Assembly (NCBI RefSeq): GCF_003612055.1
Contig: NZ_RAWB01000006.1
Location: 1-55,596 of the forward strand
Length of the DNA stretch: 55,596 bases
From: Corallococcus llansteffanensis
Lineage (GTDB): Bacteria > Myxococcota > Myxococcia > Myxococcales > Myxococcaceae
Direction of reading: 5' to 3'
The position numbers and the translations under genes are program-made. Below, piece by piece: positions 8,750-18,415 of this stretch (position 1 is the first letter of the stretch; each line of letters starts with the position of its first letter). A model generated the notes under the pieces. It was not told the origin of the DNA and ran no database searches. It was given only the letters and a program-made list of their open reading frames with translations.

Positions 8750-9235
8750 ATGAATCCGCTCCCGGAGGCTCGCCCACAGGAAGTCCTGCTGTTCACGCTG
8801 GAGCGGCAGCGCTACGGCCTGCCGGTGGAGGACGTGCGCGAGCTGGTGCGCGCGGCGCGCCTCACGCCCCTGCCCCAGGCACCCGACGTGGTGGAGGGCC
8901 TGCTCAACCTGCGCGGCGAATTGCTGCCCGTGCTGGACCTGCGCCGCCGCTTCCGTCACGCCGCGCGGCCCCTGTCGCCCATGGACCACTTCATCGTCGC
9001 CCACGCGGGCCCGCGTCCGGTGGCGCTGCGCGTGGACCGCGCGGAGGGGCTGCACGTCATCGCCGCCAACGAGTGGGACGCGTCTCCTCGCGAGCTGCCC
9101 GGCGTGGGGTACGTGGCCGGGGTCGCGAAGCTGCCGGACGGGCTGGTGCTCGTTCACGACCTGCGCTCGTTCCTCTCCGAAGCCGAGGCGCTGCAACTGG
9201 ACACCGCGCTCGGGGCCCGGCCGGAGCCCGCTTGA
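8750..9235 (+). CDS. cheW: CheW-like coupling protein, first gene of che operon A
   Basis: A 161-residue single CheW domain: QEVLLFTLERQRYGLPVEDV opens the first beta barrel and the conserved NLRGELLPVLDLR follows, the usual CheW/receptor contact segment. It should sit in the cytoplasm between the CHASE3 receptor and CheA of this operon. Its TGA stop overlaps the proposed TTG start of cheR, the first of a chain of overlaps through the operon. A second CheW lies two genes later, as in Wsp-type pathways (WspB/WspD). Confidence 0.85.
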   Translation: MNPLPEARPQEVLLFTLERQRYGLPVEDVRELVRAARLTPLPQAPDVVEGLLNLRGELLPVLDLRRRFRHAARPLSPMDHFIVAHAGPRPVALRVDRAEGLHVIAANEWDASPRELPGVGYVAGVAKLPDGLVLVHDLRSFLSEAEALQLDTALGARPEPA

Positions 9236-10932
9236 TTGGCGGCAACCTGTCCCCCGGCTTCAAGGACGTGCTCGCCCTGGTGGAGGAGCGCGCGGGGCTC
9301 GCCGCGCCCAGCTGCCTGGCCGCCGCCGAGGAGGGCATCCAGCGCGCCATGGCCCGCGCGAACCTGGTGGACGTGGAGGCGTACCGGCAGCGGCTGGCGC
9401 ATGACCCCGCCCTCTTCGATGACCTGCTCACCGAGCTGACCATCGGGGAGACGTACTTCTTCCGCACCCACGAGCACTTCGACCACCTGCGCCGCGTCGT
9501 GCTGCCCGAGCTGCGCGAGCGCCACGGCCCGGACCACGTGCTGCGCGCGTGGAGCGCGGCCTGCTCCTCCGGCGAGGAGCCCTACTCCCTCGCCGCGCTG
9601 CTGATGGCCGAGGGCTGGGAGGACTACATGATGGTGCGCGCGACGGACGTGTCGCGCACGGCGCTCGCCCGCGCCCGCGAGGGCCGCTACACCGACTGGT
9701 CCCTGCGCGGCCCCTCCGCGGACCGCATGCGCGCCCACCTCAAGCAGGAGGGGCGCCACTACCTGCTGAGCCCGGACGTGAAGCGCCGCGTGCAACTGGA
9801 TTACCTCAACCTCGCGCTGGAGACGTGGCCCTCCGCCGACAGCGGCATCTGGAAGCTGGACGTCATCTTCTGTCGCAACGTCCTCATCTACTTCAACGCC
9901 GCCACCATCGAGGGCGTGGCCCGCCGCCTCCATGCGTCCCTGGACGACGGCGGCTACCTCTTCTCCGGCCCGTCGGATCCGCCGCTCGGCGACTACGCGC
10001 CGTTCGAGGCCGTGCTCACCGAGTGGGGCGTGCTGTACCGCAAGCCCCTGGCCGGCGCGCACGCCGCGCACTTCGTTCCGCTCCAGCCCCTGCCGCCCCT
10101 GCGCGCGGACGGCACGCCCTTCACCCCGGCGCGCGCGGCCCCCGTCACCGCCCGCGTCGCTCCGGGTGGGTTCTCCGCGGAGCGGGCCGCGGCGCCTTCG
10201 TTCCCGCCCGTGTCCCCGGCCACCGACGCGTTCAACGCACGCGCGCCGTGGGACGCGAGCACGCCTCCGTTGGAGCCCGCTCGGGCACCGGAGCCCGCCC
10301 GTGCATCGGAGCCCCACCGCACTTCGGAGCCTGCCCGGCCGCTGGAGCCTGCCCGCACTTCGGAGCCCGCCCGGGCATCGGAGCCCCACCGCACCTCGGA
10401 GCCCGCCCGCTTCACGTTGAACGCGGAGACGTTGGAGGGCGTGCGGCAGGCGCTGGCTCGCGGCGACTGGCGGGAGGCCTCGAAGCGGGCAGGAGCCCAG
10501 GCGGCGGATCCGGAGCACGCCCTGGCGGCGGTGCGGACGCTGGCCAACCTGGAGCCCCGGGCGGCGGTGTTCGCGTGCGGGGAGGCCGCGGTTCGCCACC
10601 CGCTGGTCGCGGGGTTGCGGTATCTGGAGGCGGTGCTGCTCCTGGGACAGGCGAGGCTGCCGGACGCGGAGAAGGCCGCGCGGCAGGCGCTCTACCTGGA
10701 GCCGGACCTCGCGGTGGCCCACCTGCTGCTGGGCCACGTGCTGCGCAGACAGGCGCAGTTCGCCACCGCGGCACGGGCGTACCGCGAGGCAGAAGCGCTG
10801 TGTCGGAAGCTGCCGCCGGAGGCGCTGGTGCCACTGGCGGAGGGAGAGCGCGCGGGAGCCCTGGCGGACGTGGCCCGCGTGGAGTGGCGGCGCCTGGAGC
10901 GCCCCGGGATTGATGGCGGAGAGGCGGGCTGA
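9232..10932 (+). CDS. cheR: CheR methyltransferase with C-terminal TPR domain (WspC/FrzF-like)
   Basis: About 566 residues. No ATG fits; the best start is the TTG at 9232, overlapping the cheW stop with a GGAG five bases upstream. The N-terminal half is a CheR methyltransferase (GETYFFRTHEHF, SAM pocket AWSAACSSGEEPYSL near residue 106, then CRNVLIYF near 214). A proline/alanine linker of hexapeptide repeats follows (residues about 345-394), then two or more TPR units ending near residue 525. It should methylate glutamates on the operon's receptor using S-adenosylmethionine, the TPR part binding partners or regulating activity as in FrzF. The stop overlaps the next ATG by one base. Confidence 0.85.
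   Translation: MIGGNLSPGFKDVLALVEERAGLAAPSCLAAAEEGIQRAMARANLVDVEAYRQRLAHDPALFDDLLTELTIGETYFFRTHEHFDHLRRVVLPELRERHGPDHVLRAWSAACSSGEEPYSLAALLMAEGWEDYMMVRATDVSRTALARAREGRYTDWSLRGPSADRMRAHLKQEGRHYLLSPDVKRRVQLDYLNLALETWPSADSGIWKLDVIFCRNVLIYFNAATIEGVARRLHASLDDGGYLFSGPSDPPLGDYAPFEAVLTEWGVLYRKPLAGAHAAHFVPLQPLPPLRADGTPFTPARAAPVTARVAPGGFSAERAAAPSFPPVSPATDAFNARAPWDASTPPLEPARAPEPARASEPHRTSEPARPLEPARTSEPARASEPHRTSEPARFTLNAETLEGVRQALARGDWREASKRAGAQAADPEHALAAVRTLANLEPRAAVFACGEAAVRHPLVAGLRYLEAVLLLGQARLPDAEKAARQALYLEPDLAVAHLLLGHVLRRQAQFATAARAYREAEALCRKLPPEALVPLAEGERAGALADVARVEWRRLERPGIDGGEAG
10264..10412 (+). repeat. 18-base imperfect repeats encoding the EPAR-type linker of CheR
   Basis: Eight or so copies of an 18-base unit encoding x-E-P-A/H-R-x lie in frame. 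A larger block, RASEPHRTSEPAR, occurs twice almost identically, so the array grew by nested duplication. The copies differ mainly at third positions. The region should be a flexible, possibly length-variable tether between the methyltransferase and TPR domains. Confidence 0.8.
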
Positions 10933-11546
10933 TGCCGAAGCGCGAGGGAGTCATCGACTGGGAGCGGGCGCACGCCCGGCTGGAGGAGCTGGAGCGCGCC
11001 ACCGAGGCGCGGGACACCTTCACGGACGAGGCGGCCCAGGCGCAGCTCGACGCACGCGCGCGTGCCCTGGCCCGTCCCGCCGAGCTCCCGGTGCTGCCCG
11101 GCAGCCAGCGCGAGGTGCTGCGCTTCCGCGCCTCGGGCCAGATGTACGCGCTGGAGTCGCGCTTCATCCTGGAGGTGATGCGCGCGCCGGAGCTCACCCC
11201 GCTGCCGGGCGCGCCGCCCCTGCTGCGCGGCCTGACGCTGCTGCGCGGAGAGGTGCTGCCCGTGGTGGAGCTGGCGCCGCTGTTCGGCCGGCCCGCGGCC
11301 CAGGCCCAGGGCCCGGTGCTGGTGGTGGGCACGACGCGGCCGGAGCTGGGCCTGCGCACGGATGAGGTGACGGAGGTGGCGGTGCTGACGGGCACGGAGC
11401 TGTTGCCCGCGCCCCCCTCCCTGGAAGAGGAAGCGGGCGCGCTGGTAGCTGGCGTCAGCCCGGACGGCACACTCGTCCTGGAGGGAGAGGCCCTCCTGGG
11501 TGACAGCCGTCTCGTGTTCGAGCTGTCCGAAGAAGGAGTCGCATGA
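10932..11546 (+). CDS. cheW: Second CheW-like coupling protein of che operon A
   Basis: 204 residues: a charged, probably helical N-terminal extension of about 60 residues ([20 protein letters not shown]), then a CheW domain ([37 protein letters not shown]). The extension is typical of WspD-like CheW proteins, supporting an alternative-cellular-function pathway. The ATG shares its A with the cheR stop, and the gene's own TGA overlaps the receptor ATG (ATGA), implying translational coupling. Confidence 0.85.
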   Translation: MPKREGVIDWERAHARLEELERATEARDTFTDEAAQAQLDARARALARPAELPVLPGSQREVLRFRASGQMYALESRFILEVMRAPELTPLPGAPPLLRGLTLLRGEVLPVVELAPLFGRPAAQAQGPVLVVGTTRPELGLRTDEVTEVAVLTGTELLPAPPSLEEEAGALVAGVSPDGTLVLEGEALLGDSRLVFELSEEGVA

Positions 11547-13186
11547 GCATCGGGAATCGCATCGCGCTGGGATTCGGCCTGTCCCTGCTGGTCCTGCTGG
11601 TGATCGCCGGCGTCGCCTTCCAGGGCGCGCGGCAGCTCACCAGCACCACGGAGGGCCTGCTGACGGCCCACGAGAACTTCCGCATCCTGCGCGAGGTGCG
11701 CGCGCTGCTGGTGGACGCGGAGACGGGGGAGCGCGGCTTCGTCATCACCGGCCAGGACAGCTACCTGGAGCCCTACAACGCCGCGCTCGGCAACCTGCAG
11801 GAGGACCTGTCCGCCCTGCGGACGGCCATGGCGCCCTATCCCGAGCAGCGCTCGCGGCTGGCCCGCCTGGAGCCCATCGTCAACGCCCGGCTGGAGCGGT
11901 TGAGGGAGGGCATCCGCCTGCGTCGCGAGAAGGGCCTGGAGGCCGCGACGGGCGTCGTGCTGGACGGCCGGGGCAAGGAGCTGATGGACCAGGTGCGCGT
12001 CATCATCGGCGAGATGCTCGACACGGAGCAGCAGCGCTGGGAGCGCGACGCCGAGGCCGCGCGGCAGTCCGCCCAGAACAGCCTGTGGGTGCTCGGCCTG
12101 GGCACGCTGCTGGGCATGGCCATCGTCGGCGTGGGCAGCTTCGTCATCACCCGCGGCATCACCCACCCCCTGCGCAAGCTCACCCTGGGCGCCGAGCAGC
12201 TGGGCCGGGGCGAGCTGTCCCACCGCATCGACGTGCGCGGCCGCGACGAGATGGCGGACCTGGCGAGCGCCTTCAACACCATGGCCGAGCGCCGCCAGCA
12301 GGCCGAGGTGCAGCTGGCGAAGCAGGCCGAGCAGCGCGAGCACACGCTCAAGACGGTGGCGGACTTCGTCAACCAGCTCGCGGGCGCGTCCTCCGAAATC
12401 CTCGCCAGCACCACCGAACAGGTGGCCGGGGCCCAGGAGCAGGGCAGCGCGGTGACGGAGACGGTGAGCACCATCGAGGAGATCACCAAGACGTCGGAAG
12501 AGGCCGCCGGCCGCGCGCGCGCGGTGAGCGAGTCCGCGCGCCACTCGGAGGAGGTGGGCCGCTCCGGCCGCCGCGCGGTGGAGGAGGCCGTGTCCGCGAT
12601 GGGCGCCGTGCGCGACCAGGTGGAGTCCATCGCGTCGCGCATCCTCGCCCTGGCCGAGCAGGCCCAGGCCATTGGCGACATCATCACCACCGTCAACGAC
12701 ATCTCCGAACAGACGCACATGCTGGCGCTCAACGCCTCCATCGAAGCGAGCCGCGCGGGCGAGCACGGCCGCGGCTTCGCCGTCGTCGCCTCCGAGGTGA
12801 AGGCCCTGGCGGATCAATCCAAGAAGGCCACCGCGCAGGTGCGCCAGATCCTGGGGCAGATTCAAAAGGCCACCCACGGCGCGGTGATGACCACCGAGGA
12901 GGGGACCAAGAGCGTGTCGTCCGCCACCCGCGTCGTCACGGAGGCGGGCGCCACCATCCAGCAGCTCGCGGACCTGCTCACGCAGGCGTCGCTCACGGCC
13001 GCGCAGATCGCCGCGTCCGCCAACCAGCAGGCCACCGGCATCGGGCAGATCCGCCAGGCGATGCATGACGTGAACCAGGCCACGCAGCAGGGCCTCATCT
13101 CGTCGCGCCAGACGGAGCGGGCGATGCAGGACATCAACGCCATGGGCCAGAAGCTCAAGGGACTGCTCGGGGAGTTCGGGCGCTAG
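11543..13186 (+). CDS. Methyl-accepting chemotaxis protein with CHASE3 sensor
   Basis: 547 residues. First membrane helix at about 7-28; a periplasmic CHASE3 domain follows, recognised by its hallmark [17 protein letters not shown] near residue 53; second helix at about 180-205, HAMP to about 260, then the signalling hairpin with tip [18 protein letters not shown] near residues 398-415. CHASE3 domains sense unidentified extracytoplasmic signals. The cognate partners are the two CheWs and the CheA-receiver of the same operon. The ATG overlaps the preceding stop (ATGA). Only three bases separate its stop from cheA. Confidence 0.92.
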   Translation: MSIGNRIALGFGLSLLVLLVIAGVAFQGARQLTSTTEGLLTAHENFRILREVRALLVDAETGERGFVITGQDSYLEPYNAALGNLQEDLSALRTAMAPYPEQRSRLARLEPIVNARLERLREGIRLRREKGLEAATGVVLDGRGKELMDQVRVIIGEMLDTEQQRWERDAEAARQSAQNSLWVLGLGTLLGMAIVGVGSFVITRGITHPLRKLTLGAEQLGRGELSHRIDVRGRDEMADLASAFNTMAERRQQAEVQLAKQAEQREHTLKTVADFVNQLAGASSEILASTTEQVAGAQEQGSAVTETVSTIEEITKTSEEAAGRARAVSESARHSEEVGRSGRRAVEEAVSAMGAVRDQVESIASRILALAEQAQAIGDIITTVNDISEQTHMLALNASIEASRAGEHGRGFAVVASEVKALADQSKKATAQVRQILGQIQKATHGAVMTTEEGTKSVSSATRVVTEAGATIQQLADLLTQASLTAAQIAASANQQATGIGQIRQAMHDVNQATQQGLISSRQTERAMQDINAMGQKLKGLLGEFGR

Positions 13187-13189
13187 GCC

Positions 13190-15349
13190 ATGGATCGCGA
13201 CCGGCTGGCGCAGGCACTGCTGGACTCATTCCTGGAGGAGCTGGAGGGGCACGTCGTGTCCCTCAACCGGGACCTGCTCGCGCTGGAGCAGGCCCCGGCG
13301 CGCGCGCGGGAGCTCATCCCCGGCCTGCTGCGCACGCTGCACAGCGTGAAGGGCGCGTCGCGCGCGGCCAGCGCCAGCCGGGTGGAGACCGCCTGCCACC
13401 GGCTGGAGGAGGTGCTGGAGCCGCTCATCCACGGGCGCGCCCCGTCCCCGGACCTCTTCGAGCTGTGCTTCGCCACGGTGGACGCGCTGGACGACGCGGG
13501 CCGCCGGCTGGCGTCGCGCCAGGACCTGTCCGGCTCGCCGCTGGAGGCCCTGCTGCCCCAGCTGGAGCAGGCGGCGCAGGGCACGCCTCCCCCGGCGCCG
13601 GAGCGCCCTCCGGAGCCCGCGCGCTTCCCCCCCGGGCCCGCGCAGAAGGCCGCCGAGCCGTCGCCTCCCGCCGAGGCGGAGCTGCCCGTGACCGTGGTGC
13701 CCGGCGAGGCGCTGCCGGTGCGCGTGTCCGGGCAGAAGCTGGACGCGCTGCTGGGGCGCAGCGGCGAGCTGCGCGTGGCGATGCTGCGCCTGGAGGGGCA
13801 CGCCGAGTCGCTGGAGTCGCTGCGCGACGACGTCGCCGGGCTCCGGGCCACGGTGCGCGGCACGTCCTCCGAGACGACGCTGCGCCGGGTGGAGCTGGAG
13901 CTGGCGCGGGTGGCGCGGGTGCTGGCGCAGGACCGGCGCGCGCTCTTCCAGTCCTCCACCGGCCTGGACGACGAGGTGCGCCGCTCTCGCATGCTCCCCT
14001 TCGAGGAGGGCTGCACGGGGCTGGAGCGCGCCGCGCGCGACGTGGCGCACGGCCTGGGTCGGCGCGTGCGCCTGGAGGTGCACGGCGGCGGGCTGGACCT
14101 GGACCGCTCCCTGCTCCAGTCACTGCGCGAGCCGCTGCTGCACCTGGTGCGCAACGCGGTGGCGCACGGCCTGGAGGCGCCCGAGGAGCGCGTGCGCCAC
14201 GGCAAGGCCGAGGAGGGCCGCGTGGTGCTGTCCGCCCGGCTCCGCGGCAGCCGCGTGGAGGTGGCGGTGGAGGACGACGGGCGCGGCCTGGACCTGGAGG
14301 CGCTGCGCGAGCGCGCGCGGGCCCGGGGGCTGGAGGCGCCCGAGGACGACGCGGAGGCCGCACGGCTCGTCTTCCTGCCGGGGCTGTCCACCGCGGCGAA
14401 GGTGACGGCGGTGTCCGGCCGGGGCGTGGGCCTGGACGTGGTGCGGGCCCAGGTGGAGGCCCTGCGCGGCAGCGTGGAGGTGGCGTTCAAGGCGGGCCAG
14501 GGCACGCGCTTCACCCTGGACGTGCCCCTCACCTTGAGCACCCTGCGCGTGCTGCTGGTGGACGTGGGCGGGCAGGTGCTGGCGCTCGCGAGCGAGGGCG
14601 TGGACCGGCTCTTGCGCCTGGCGCCCTCCGACGTGCGCGAGGTGGAGGGCCGCATGTCCTGGGTGACGCCGGACGCGCTGGTGCCGCTGGCGTCGCTCGC
14701 GAGCGTGCTGGACCTGCCGTCGGGCCCGCCGCGCGCGCGGCCGTCGGCGGTGGTGCTGTCGGCGGGCACCGCGCAGGCGGCGCTGGTGGTGGACGAGGTC
14801 ATCGCCGAGCAGGAGGTGCTGGTGCGCTCCCTGGGCTCGCGCGTGAAGCGGGCGCGGCACGTGGCCGCCGCGGCGGTGCTGCCGGACGGCCGCATGGCGC
14901 TGCTGCTCAACCCGGCCTCGCTCGTGCGCGCGGCGGGAGGACGCCCGTCCGCGCAGTTCTTCCCCACGCCCAAGGAGCAGGCGGTGCGCAGGCGCGTGGT
15001 GCTGGCGGACGACTCGCCCACGACGCGCATGCTGGAGCAGAGCATCCTGGAGGGCGCCGGCTACGACGTCACCGCGTGCGCGGACGGGGCCGAGGCGTGG
15101 GAGCGGCTCCAGGCCGGCGGCGCGGACGCGCTGGTGCTGGACGTGGAGATGCCGCGCATGGACGGCATCTCCCTCACCGAGACCGTGCGCGCCTCGCCCC
15201 GCTTCGGGCGGGTGCCGGTGGTGCTGGTGACGTCGCGGGAGAAGCCCGAGGACAAGGCGCGCGGCCTCAACGCCGGCGCGAGCGCCTACATCGTGAAGAG
15301 CGCGTTCGACCCGACGAGCCTGCTGGAGACGCTGAGGCGACTGCTATGA
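13190..15349 (+). CDS. cheA: CheA histidine kinase with C-terminal receiver (FrzE/WspE-like)
   Basis: 719 residues. The Hpt domain has phospho-acceptor His51 in LHSVKGASRAAS. After a proline-rich linker come the dimerisation helices, the ATPase (NAVAHGLEAPEERV, DDGRG, GRGVGLDVV) and the CheW-like regulatory domain. The last 125 residues are a receiver with an intact acidic pair (VVLADDSPTTR), acceptor Asp in LVLDVEMPRMDG and the conserved Lys in YIVKSAF. The P2 domain seen in classical CheA is missing. The fused receiver may be the output or a phosphate sink, which fits the absence of a separate cheY. The TGA overlaps the cheB start. Confidence 0.92.
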   Translation: MDRDRLAQALLDSFLEELEGHVVSLNRDLLALEQAPARARELIPGLLRTLHSVKGASRAASASRVETACHRLEEVLEPLIHGRAPSPDLFELCFATVDALDDAGRRLASRQDLSGSPLEALLPQLEQAAQGTPPPAPERPPEPARFPPGPAQKAAEPSPPAEAELPVTVVPGEALPVRVSGQKLDALLGRSGELRVAMLRLEGHAESLESLRDDVAGLRATVRGTSSETTLRRVELELARVARVLAQDRRALFQSSTGLDDEVRRSRMLPFEEGCTGLERAARDVAHGLGRRVRLEVHGGGLDLDRSLLQSLREPLLHLVRNAVAHGLEAPEERVRHGKAEEGRVVLSARLRGSRVEVAVEDDGRGLDLEALRERARARGLEAPEDDAEAARLVFLPGLSTAAKVTAVSGRGVGLDVVRAQVEALRGSVEVAFKAGQGTRFTLDVPLTLSTLRVLLVDVGGQVLALASEGVDRLLRLAPSDVREVEGRMSWVTPDALVPLASLASVLDLPSGPPRARPSAVVLSAGTAQAALVVDEVIAEQEVLVRSLGSRVKRARHVAAAAVLPDGRMALLLNPASLVRAAGGRPSAQFFPTPKEQAVRRRVVLADDSPTTRMLEQSILEGAGYDVTACADGAEAWERLQAGGADALVLDVEMPRMDGISLTETVRASPRFGRVPVVLVTSREKPEDKARGLNAGASAYIVKSAFDPTSLLETLRRLL

Positions 15350-16413
15350 AGAACGAACCGTTGCGCATCCTGGTGGCCGAGGACTCGCCCACCGCCCGCC
15401 GGCTGCTGGTGGAAATCCTGCGCACCGACCCGGCGCTCACCGTGGTGGGCGAGGCGCGGGATGGAGTGGAGGCGGTGGAGCTGTGCCAGCGGCTGCGGCC
15501 GAGCCTGGTGACGATGGACATCCAGATGCCGCGCATGGACGGCCTGGACGCCACCCGCCGCATCATGACGGAGGCGCCCACGCCCGTGGTGGTGGTGTCC
15601 ACGCTGGTGGAGCGCGACATCCACACGTCCATGGCCGCGCTGCGCGCCGGGGCGCTCGCGGTGCTCCAGAAGCCGGTGGGGCCGGAGTCGCCGGACTTCG
15701 AGGCGGAGAGCCGCCGCCTGCGCGACACGCTCAAGGCCATGGCCCAGGTGAAGGTGGTGCGCCGCTGGCCGGAGCGCACCGCCGCGCCGCCCGTCCCGGT
15801 GGAGGCCACCACGCCCTCCACCGCCCGCCCGCCGTCCGTGCTCGCCATGGCGGCGTCCACCGGCGGTCCCGCCGCCATGTACCGCATCCTGTCCGACCTC
15901 GGCGGCGGGGACGTGCCGCCGCCGCCCATCCTGCTGGTGCAGCACATCGCGCTGGGGTTCGGTTCGGGCCTGGCCACGTGGCTGGGCACGGCGACGTCGC
16001 TGCGGGTGAAGGTGGCCGAGGACGGCGAGCCCCTGTTGGCGGGCACCGTCTACCTGGCCCCGGACGACAAGCACCTGGGCGTGACGACGGACCACCGGGC
16101 CCAGGTGTCCGGCGCCGCCCCCATCCAGGGCTTCCGCCCGTCCGCCAACTGGCTGTTCCGCGCCGTCGCGGGCGCGTACGGGCGCGCGTCCCTGTCGGTG
16201 GTGCTCACCGGCATGGGGCAGGACGGCCTGGACGGCATCCGCGACGTCCACCAGGCAGGCGGGCACGTCCTGGCCCAGGACGAGGCGACCTCCATCGTCT
16301 ACGGAATGCCCGGCGTCGTCGTGGGGGCCAACCTGGCCCACGAGGTCCTCCCCCTGGGGCAGATTGCCCGCCGCCTCCAGGCGCTCTTCCAGCCAGCCGG
16401 AAGAGGCCCTTGA
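15346..16413 (+). CDS. cheB: CheB protein-glutamate methylesterase, last che gene of operon A
   Basis: 355 residues from the ATG at 15346, which overlaps the cheA stop. The N-terminal receiver has the acidic pair (VAEDSPTARR), acceptor Asp in VTMDIQMPRMDG and Lys in VLQKPVG. The C-terminal methylesterase carries the Ser-His-Asp set: Ser in AASTGGPAA, His in LVQHIALGFG and Asp in LTGMGQDGLDG. The QHIALGFG form is like WspF/FrzG rather than enteric CheB. It should demethylate the operon's receptor when phosphorylated, opposing CheR. Confidence 0.92.
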   Translation: MKNEPLRILVAEDSPTARRLLVEILRTDPALTVVGEARDGVEAVELCQRLRPSLVTMDIQMPRMDGLDATRRIMTEAPTPVVVVSTLVERDIHTSMAALRAGALAVLQKPVGPESPDFEAESRRLRDTLKAMAQVKVVRRWPERTAAPPVPVEATTPSTARPPSVLAMAASTGGPAAMYRILSDLGGGDVPPPPILLVQHIALGFGSGLATWLGTATSLRVKVAEDGEPLLAGTVYLAPDDKHLGVTTDHRAQVSGAAPIQGFRPSANWLFRAVAGAYGRASLSVVLTGMGQDGLDGIRDVHQAGGHVLAQDEATSIVYGMPGVVVGANLAHEVLPLGQIARRLQALFQPAGRGP

Positions 16414-16524
16414 AGTGTTGGTTGAGTGAAACTCATCGTTCCGGGACCGGTGCTGGAATGGCGGCCCTGGTGCGAAGTGTCCATATCGGGTTCCAATGGG
16501 GGCTCCCCCCGTTCCCCCATCCAG

Positions 16525-18264
16525 ATGAGCGCTCCCACGATTGGTCCGGCATACGACGCGGTCTTCGCCGCGATTCCTGATCCTGCCTACCTGCTGGATG
16601 GCACGGGCCGGCTGGTGTCGTGCAGCACGGCCGGGGCTCGAGCGCTCGGAAGGACGGCGGCGGAGCTGCCGGGGCGGCACTGGAGCGAGCTGGGGCTGCC
16701 GACGGAGTCGCTGACGGCGCTGGAGGCCGCGCGAGTCCGGGTGGTGACGCTGCGCGAGCCCACCACGGTGGAGGCGCCCTGGCCGGGAGCGCAGGGCTTG
16801 AGGCTGCACGCGCTGGTGCTCACGCCGCTGGCGTCGGACGCGAACACGCTGCCCTCCGTGCTGGTGACGGCGCGGGCGCTCACGGACGCCGAGGCCGTCT
16901 ATTCGCGCGCGCTGGAGCTGGAGCAGGCGGCGCGCTCGGAGGTGGAGACGGCGGAGCGCCGACGCTCGTTCCTCTACTCGGCGATGACGACGCTGTTCAC
17001 CCACCCGCCGGATCCGCAGGGCATGTACACGCTGCTCGCGCACCTGGCGGTGCCGGACCTGGCGGACTGGTGCCTGGTGGACGCGCTGGAGCAGGGCCCG
17101 TGGGTGGGCCGCGCGGCGGTGGCGTGCCTGGACCCGACGCAGCAGGAGCGCGCCCGCGACCTGCCCACGCGCATGGAGTTGCGCGACGACGCGCCGGTGG
17201 GCCTCTTGCGCGTGCTGCGCACCGGGGAGCCGGAGCTGGTGCCGGCGGTGACGGATTCGCTCCTGCGCGCGGCGGCGGCGGAGCCCGCGCACCCGGCGCT
17301 GCTGGAGGCGCTCCAGGCGCGCTCGTACATGATCATCCCGCTGCGCGCGCGCGGCCACACGCTGGGCGCGGTGACGTTCGTGAGCTCCGGCTCCGGGCGG
17401 CGGTACGGCCCGGACGACCTGGCGCTGGCGGAGGACCTGTGCCTGCGCGCGAGCCTCGCCATCGACAACGCGCGGCTGGTGGGTGAGTCGCGCCGGGCGG
17501 CCCGCGCCCGCGAGGACCTGCTCGCCGTCGTGTCGCACGACTTGAAGAACCCGCTGGGCGTGGTGCAGCTGGGCGCGGCGCTGCTCTTGCGCGGCACCGC
17601 GGGCAAGCCCGGCGGCGAGGCGGTGGCCAAGCAGGCCAACCGCATCAACGACGCGGCCGAGCGCATGTCGCGGCTCATCTCCGACCTGCTGGACTGGGGC
17701 CGCCTGGAGGCGGGCCACCTGCCGCTGGAGCTGGGCGAGCACACCGCCGTGGCGCTGGCCACCGAGGCGCTGGAGTCCATCCGGCCGCTCGCGGAGGCCA
17801 AGGGGCTGCACCTGGAGGCGGACCTGCCGTCGGAGGCGCTGCGCGTGAAGTGCGACCGCGGCCGCGTGCTCCAGGTGATGGGCAACCTGCTGGGCAACGC
17901 GGTGAAGTTCACCCCGCCGGGCGGCACGCTGGCGGTGCGCGCGACGACGCGCGGGGGGTTGGTGAACTTCGACGTGCGCGACACCGGCAACGGCATCGCC
18001 CCGGACGCGCTGCCGCACATCTTCGACCGCTACTGGCAGGCGCGCGACGCGGCCAGCCGGGGCACCGGCCTGGGGCTCGCCATCGCCAAGGGGCTCGTCG
18101 AGGCGCACGGCGGCACCATCCGCGCGGAGAGCATCCTGGGCACCGGCAGCCTCTTCACCTTCACGCTGCCCGTGGCGACCCTGGGCGCGCCCGCCACCGT
18201 CACCCCGGCCCTGGCCGTGGGCGGCGGGGCCCTGGCGCGCCCGCGCGACACCTACGAGCACTGA
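16525..18264 (+). CDS. Soluble sensor histidine kinase, PAS-GAF-HisKA-HATPase
   Basis: 579 residues from the ATG at 16525; a GTG at 16426 would add a poorly protein-like leader, and neither has a strong ribosome site. A PAS-like domain (YDAVFAAIPDPAYLLDGTG) is followed by a GAF domain (residues about 150-320). The H-box VVSHDLKNPLG gives His338. The ATPase is canonical: NLLGNAVKFTPP, DTGNGI, GTGLGLAIAKG. No membrane helices. It lies 111 bases after cheB and could be transcribed with che operon A, but carries no CheW or receptor features. There is no adjacent response regulator, so the target is unknown. Confidence 0.88.
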   Translation: MSAPTIGPAYDAVFAAIPDPAYLLDGTGRLVSCSTAGARALGRTAAELPGRHWSELGLPTESLTALEAARVRVVTLREPTTVEAPWPGAQGLRLHALVLTPLASDANTLPSVLVTARALTDAEAVYSRALELEQAARSEVETAERRRSFLYSAMTTLFTHPPDPQGMYTLLAHLAVPDLADWCLVDALEQGPWVGRAAVACLDPTQQERARDLPTRMELRDDAPVGLLRVLRTGEPELVPAVTDSLLRAAAAEPAHPALLEALQARSYMIIPLRARGHTLGAVTFVSSGSGRRYGPDDLALAEDLCLRASLAIDNARLVGESRRAARAREDLLAVVSHDLKNPLGVVQLGAALLLRGTAGKPGGEAVAKQANRINDAAERMSRLISDLLDWGRLEAGHLPLELGEHTAVALATEALESIRPLAEAKGLHLEADLPSEALRVKCDRGRVLQVMGNLLGNAVKFTPPGGTLAVRATTRGGLVNFDVRDTGNGIAPDALPHIFDRYWQARDAASRGTGLGLAIAKGLVEAHGGTIRAESILGTGSLFTFTLPVATLGAPATVTPALAVGGGALARPRDTYEH

Positions 18265-18415
18265 CGGCGCGCCCCAGCGCCTCGTGCGTGTGCTCCAGGA
18301 ACGCGGAGCTCCAGCAGGTCACCCTGATGCCGACCCAGCAGGCCTGAACCGGCCCGGCCGCCCCGGCCGCCCCCTGTTGCCGCCGCGGGTCAAGCCGTGC
18401 CATGCAGGGCGCCTT

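Noticed and set aside
13465-15345. Long upstream extension of the cheB frame
   Set aside because: This part is the off-frame of cheA; the CheB receiver starts at the ATG at 15346 that overlaps the cheA stop.
15286-18261. 991-codon minus-strand frame across cheB and the GAF kinase
   Set aside because: Low-complexity Arg/Ala/His product with no motif; both plus-strand genes have complete catalytic motifs.
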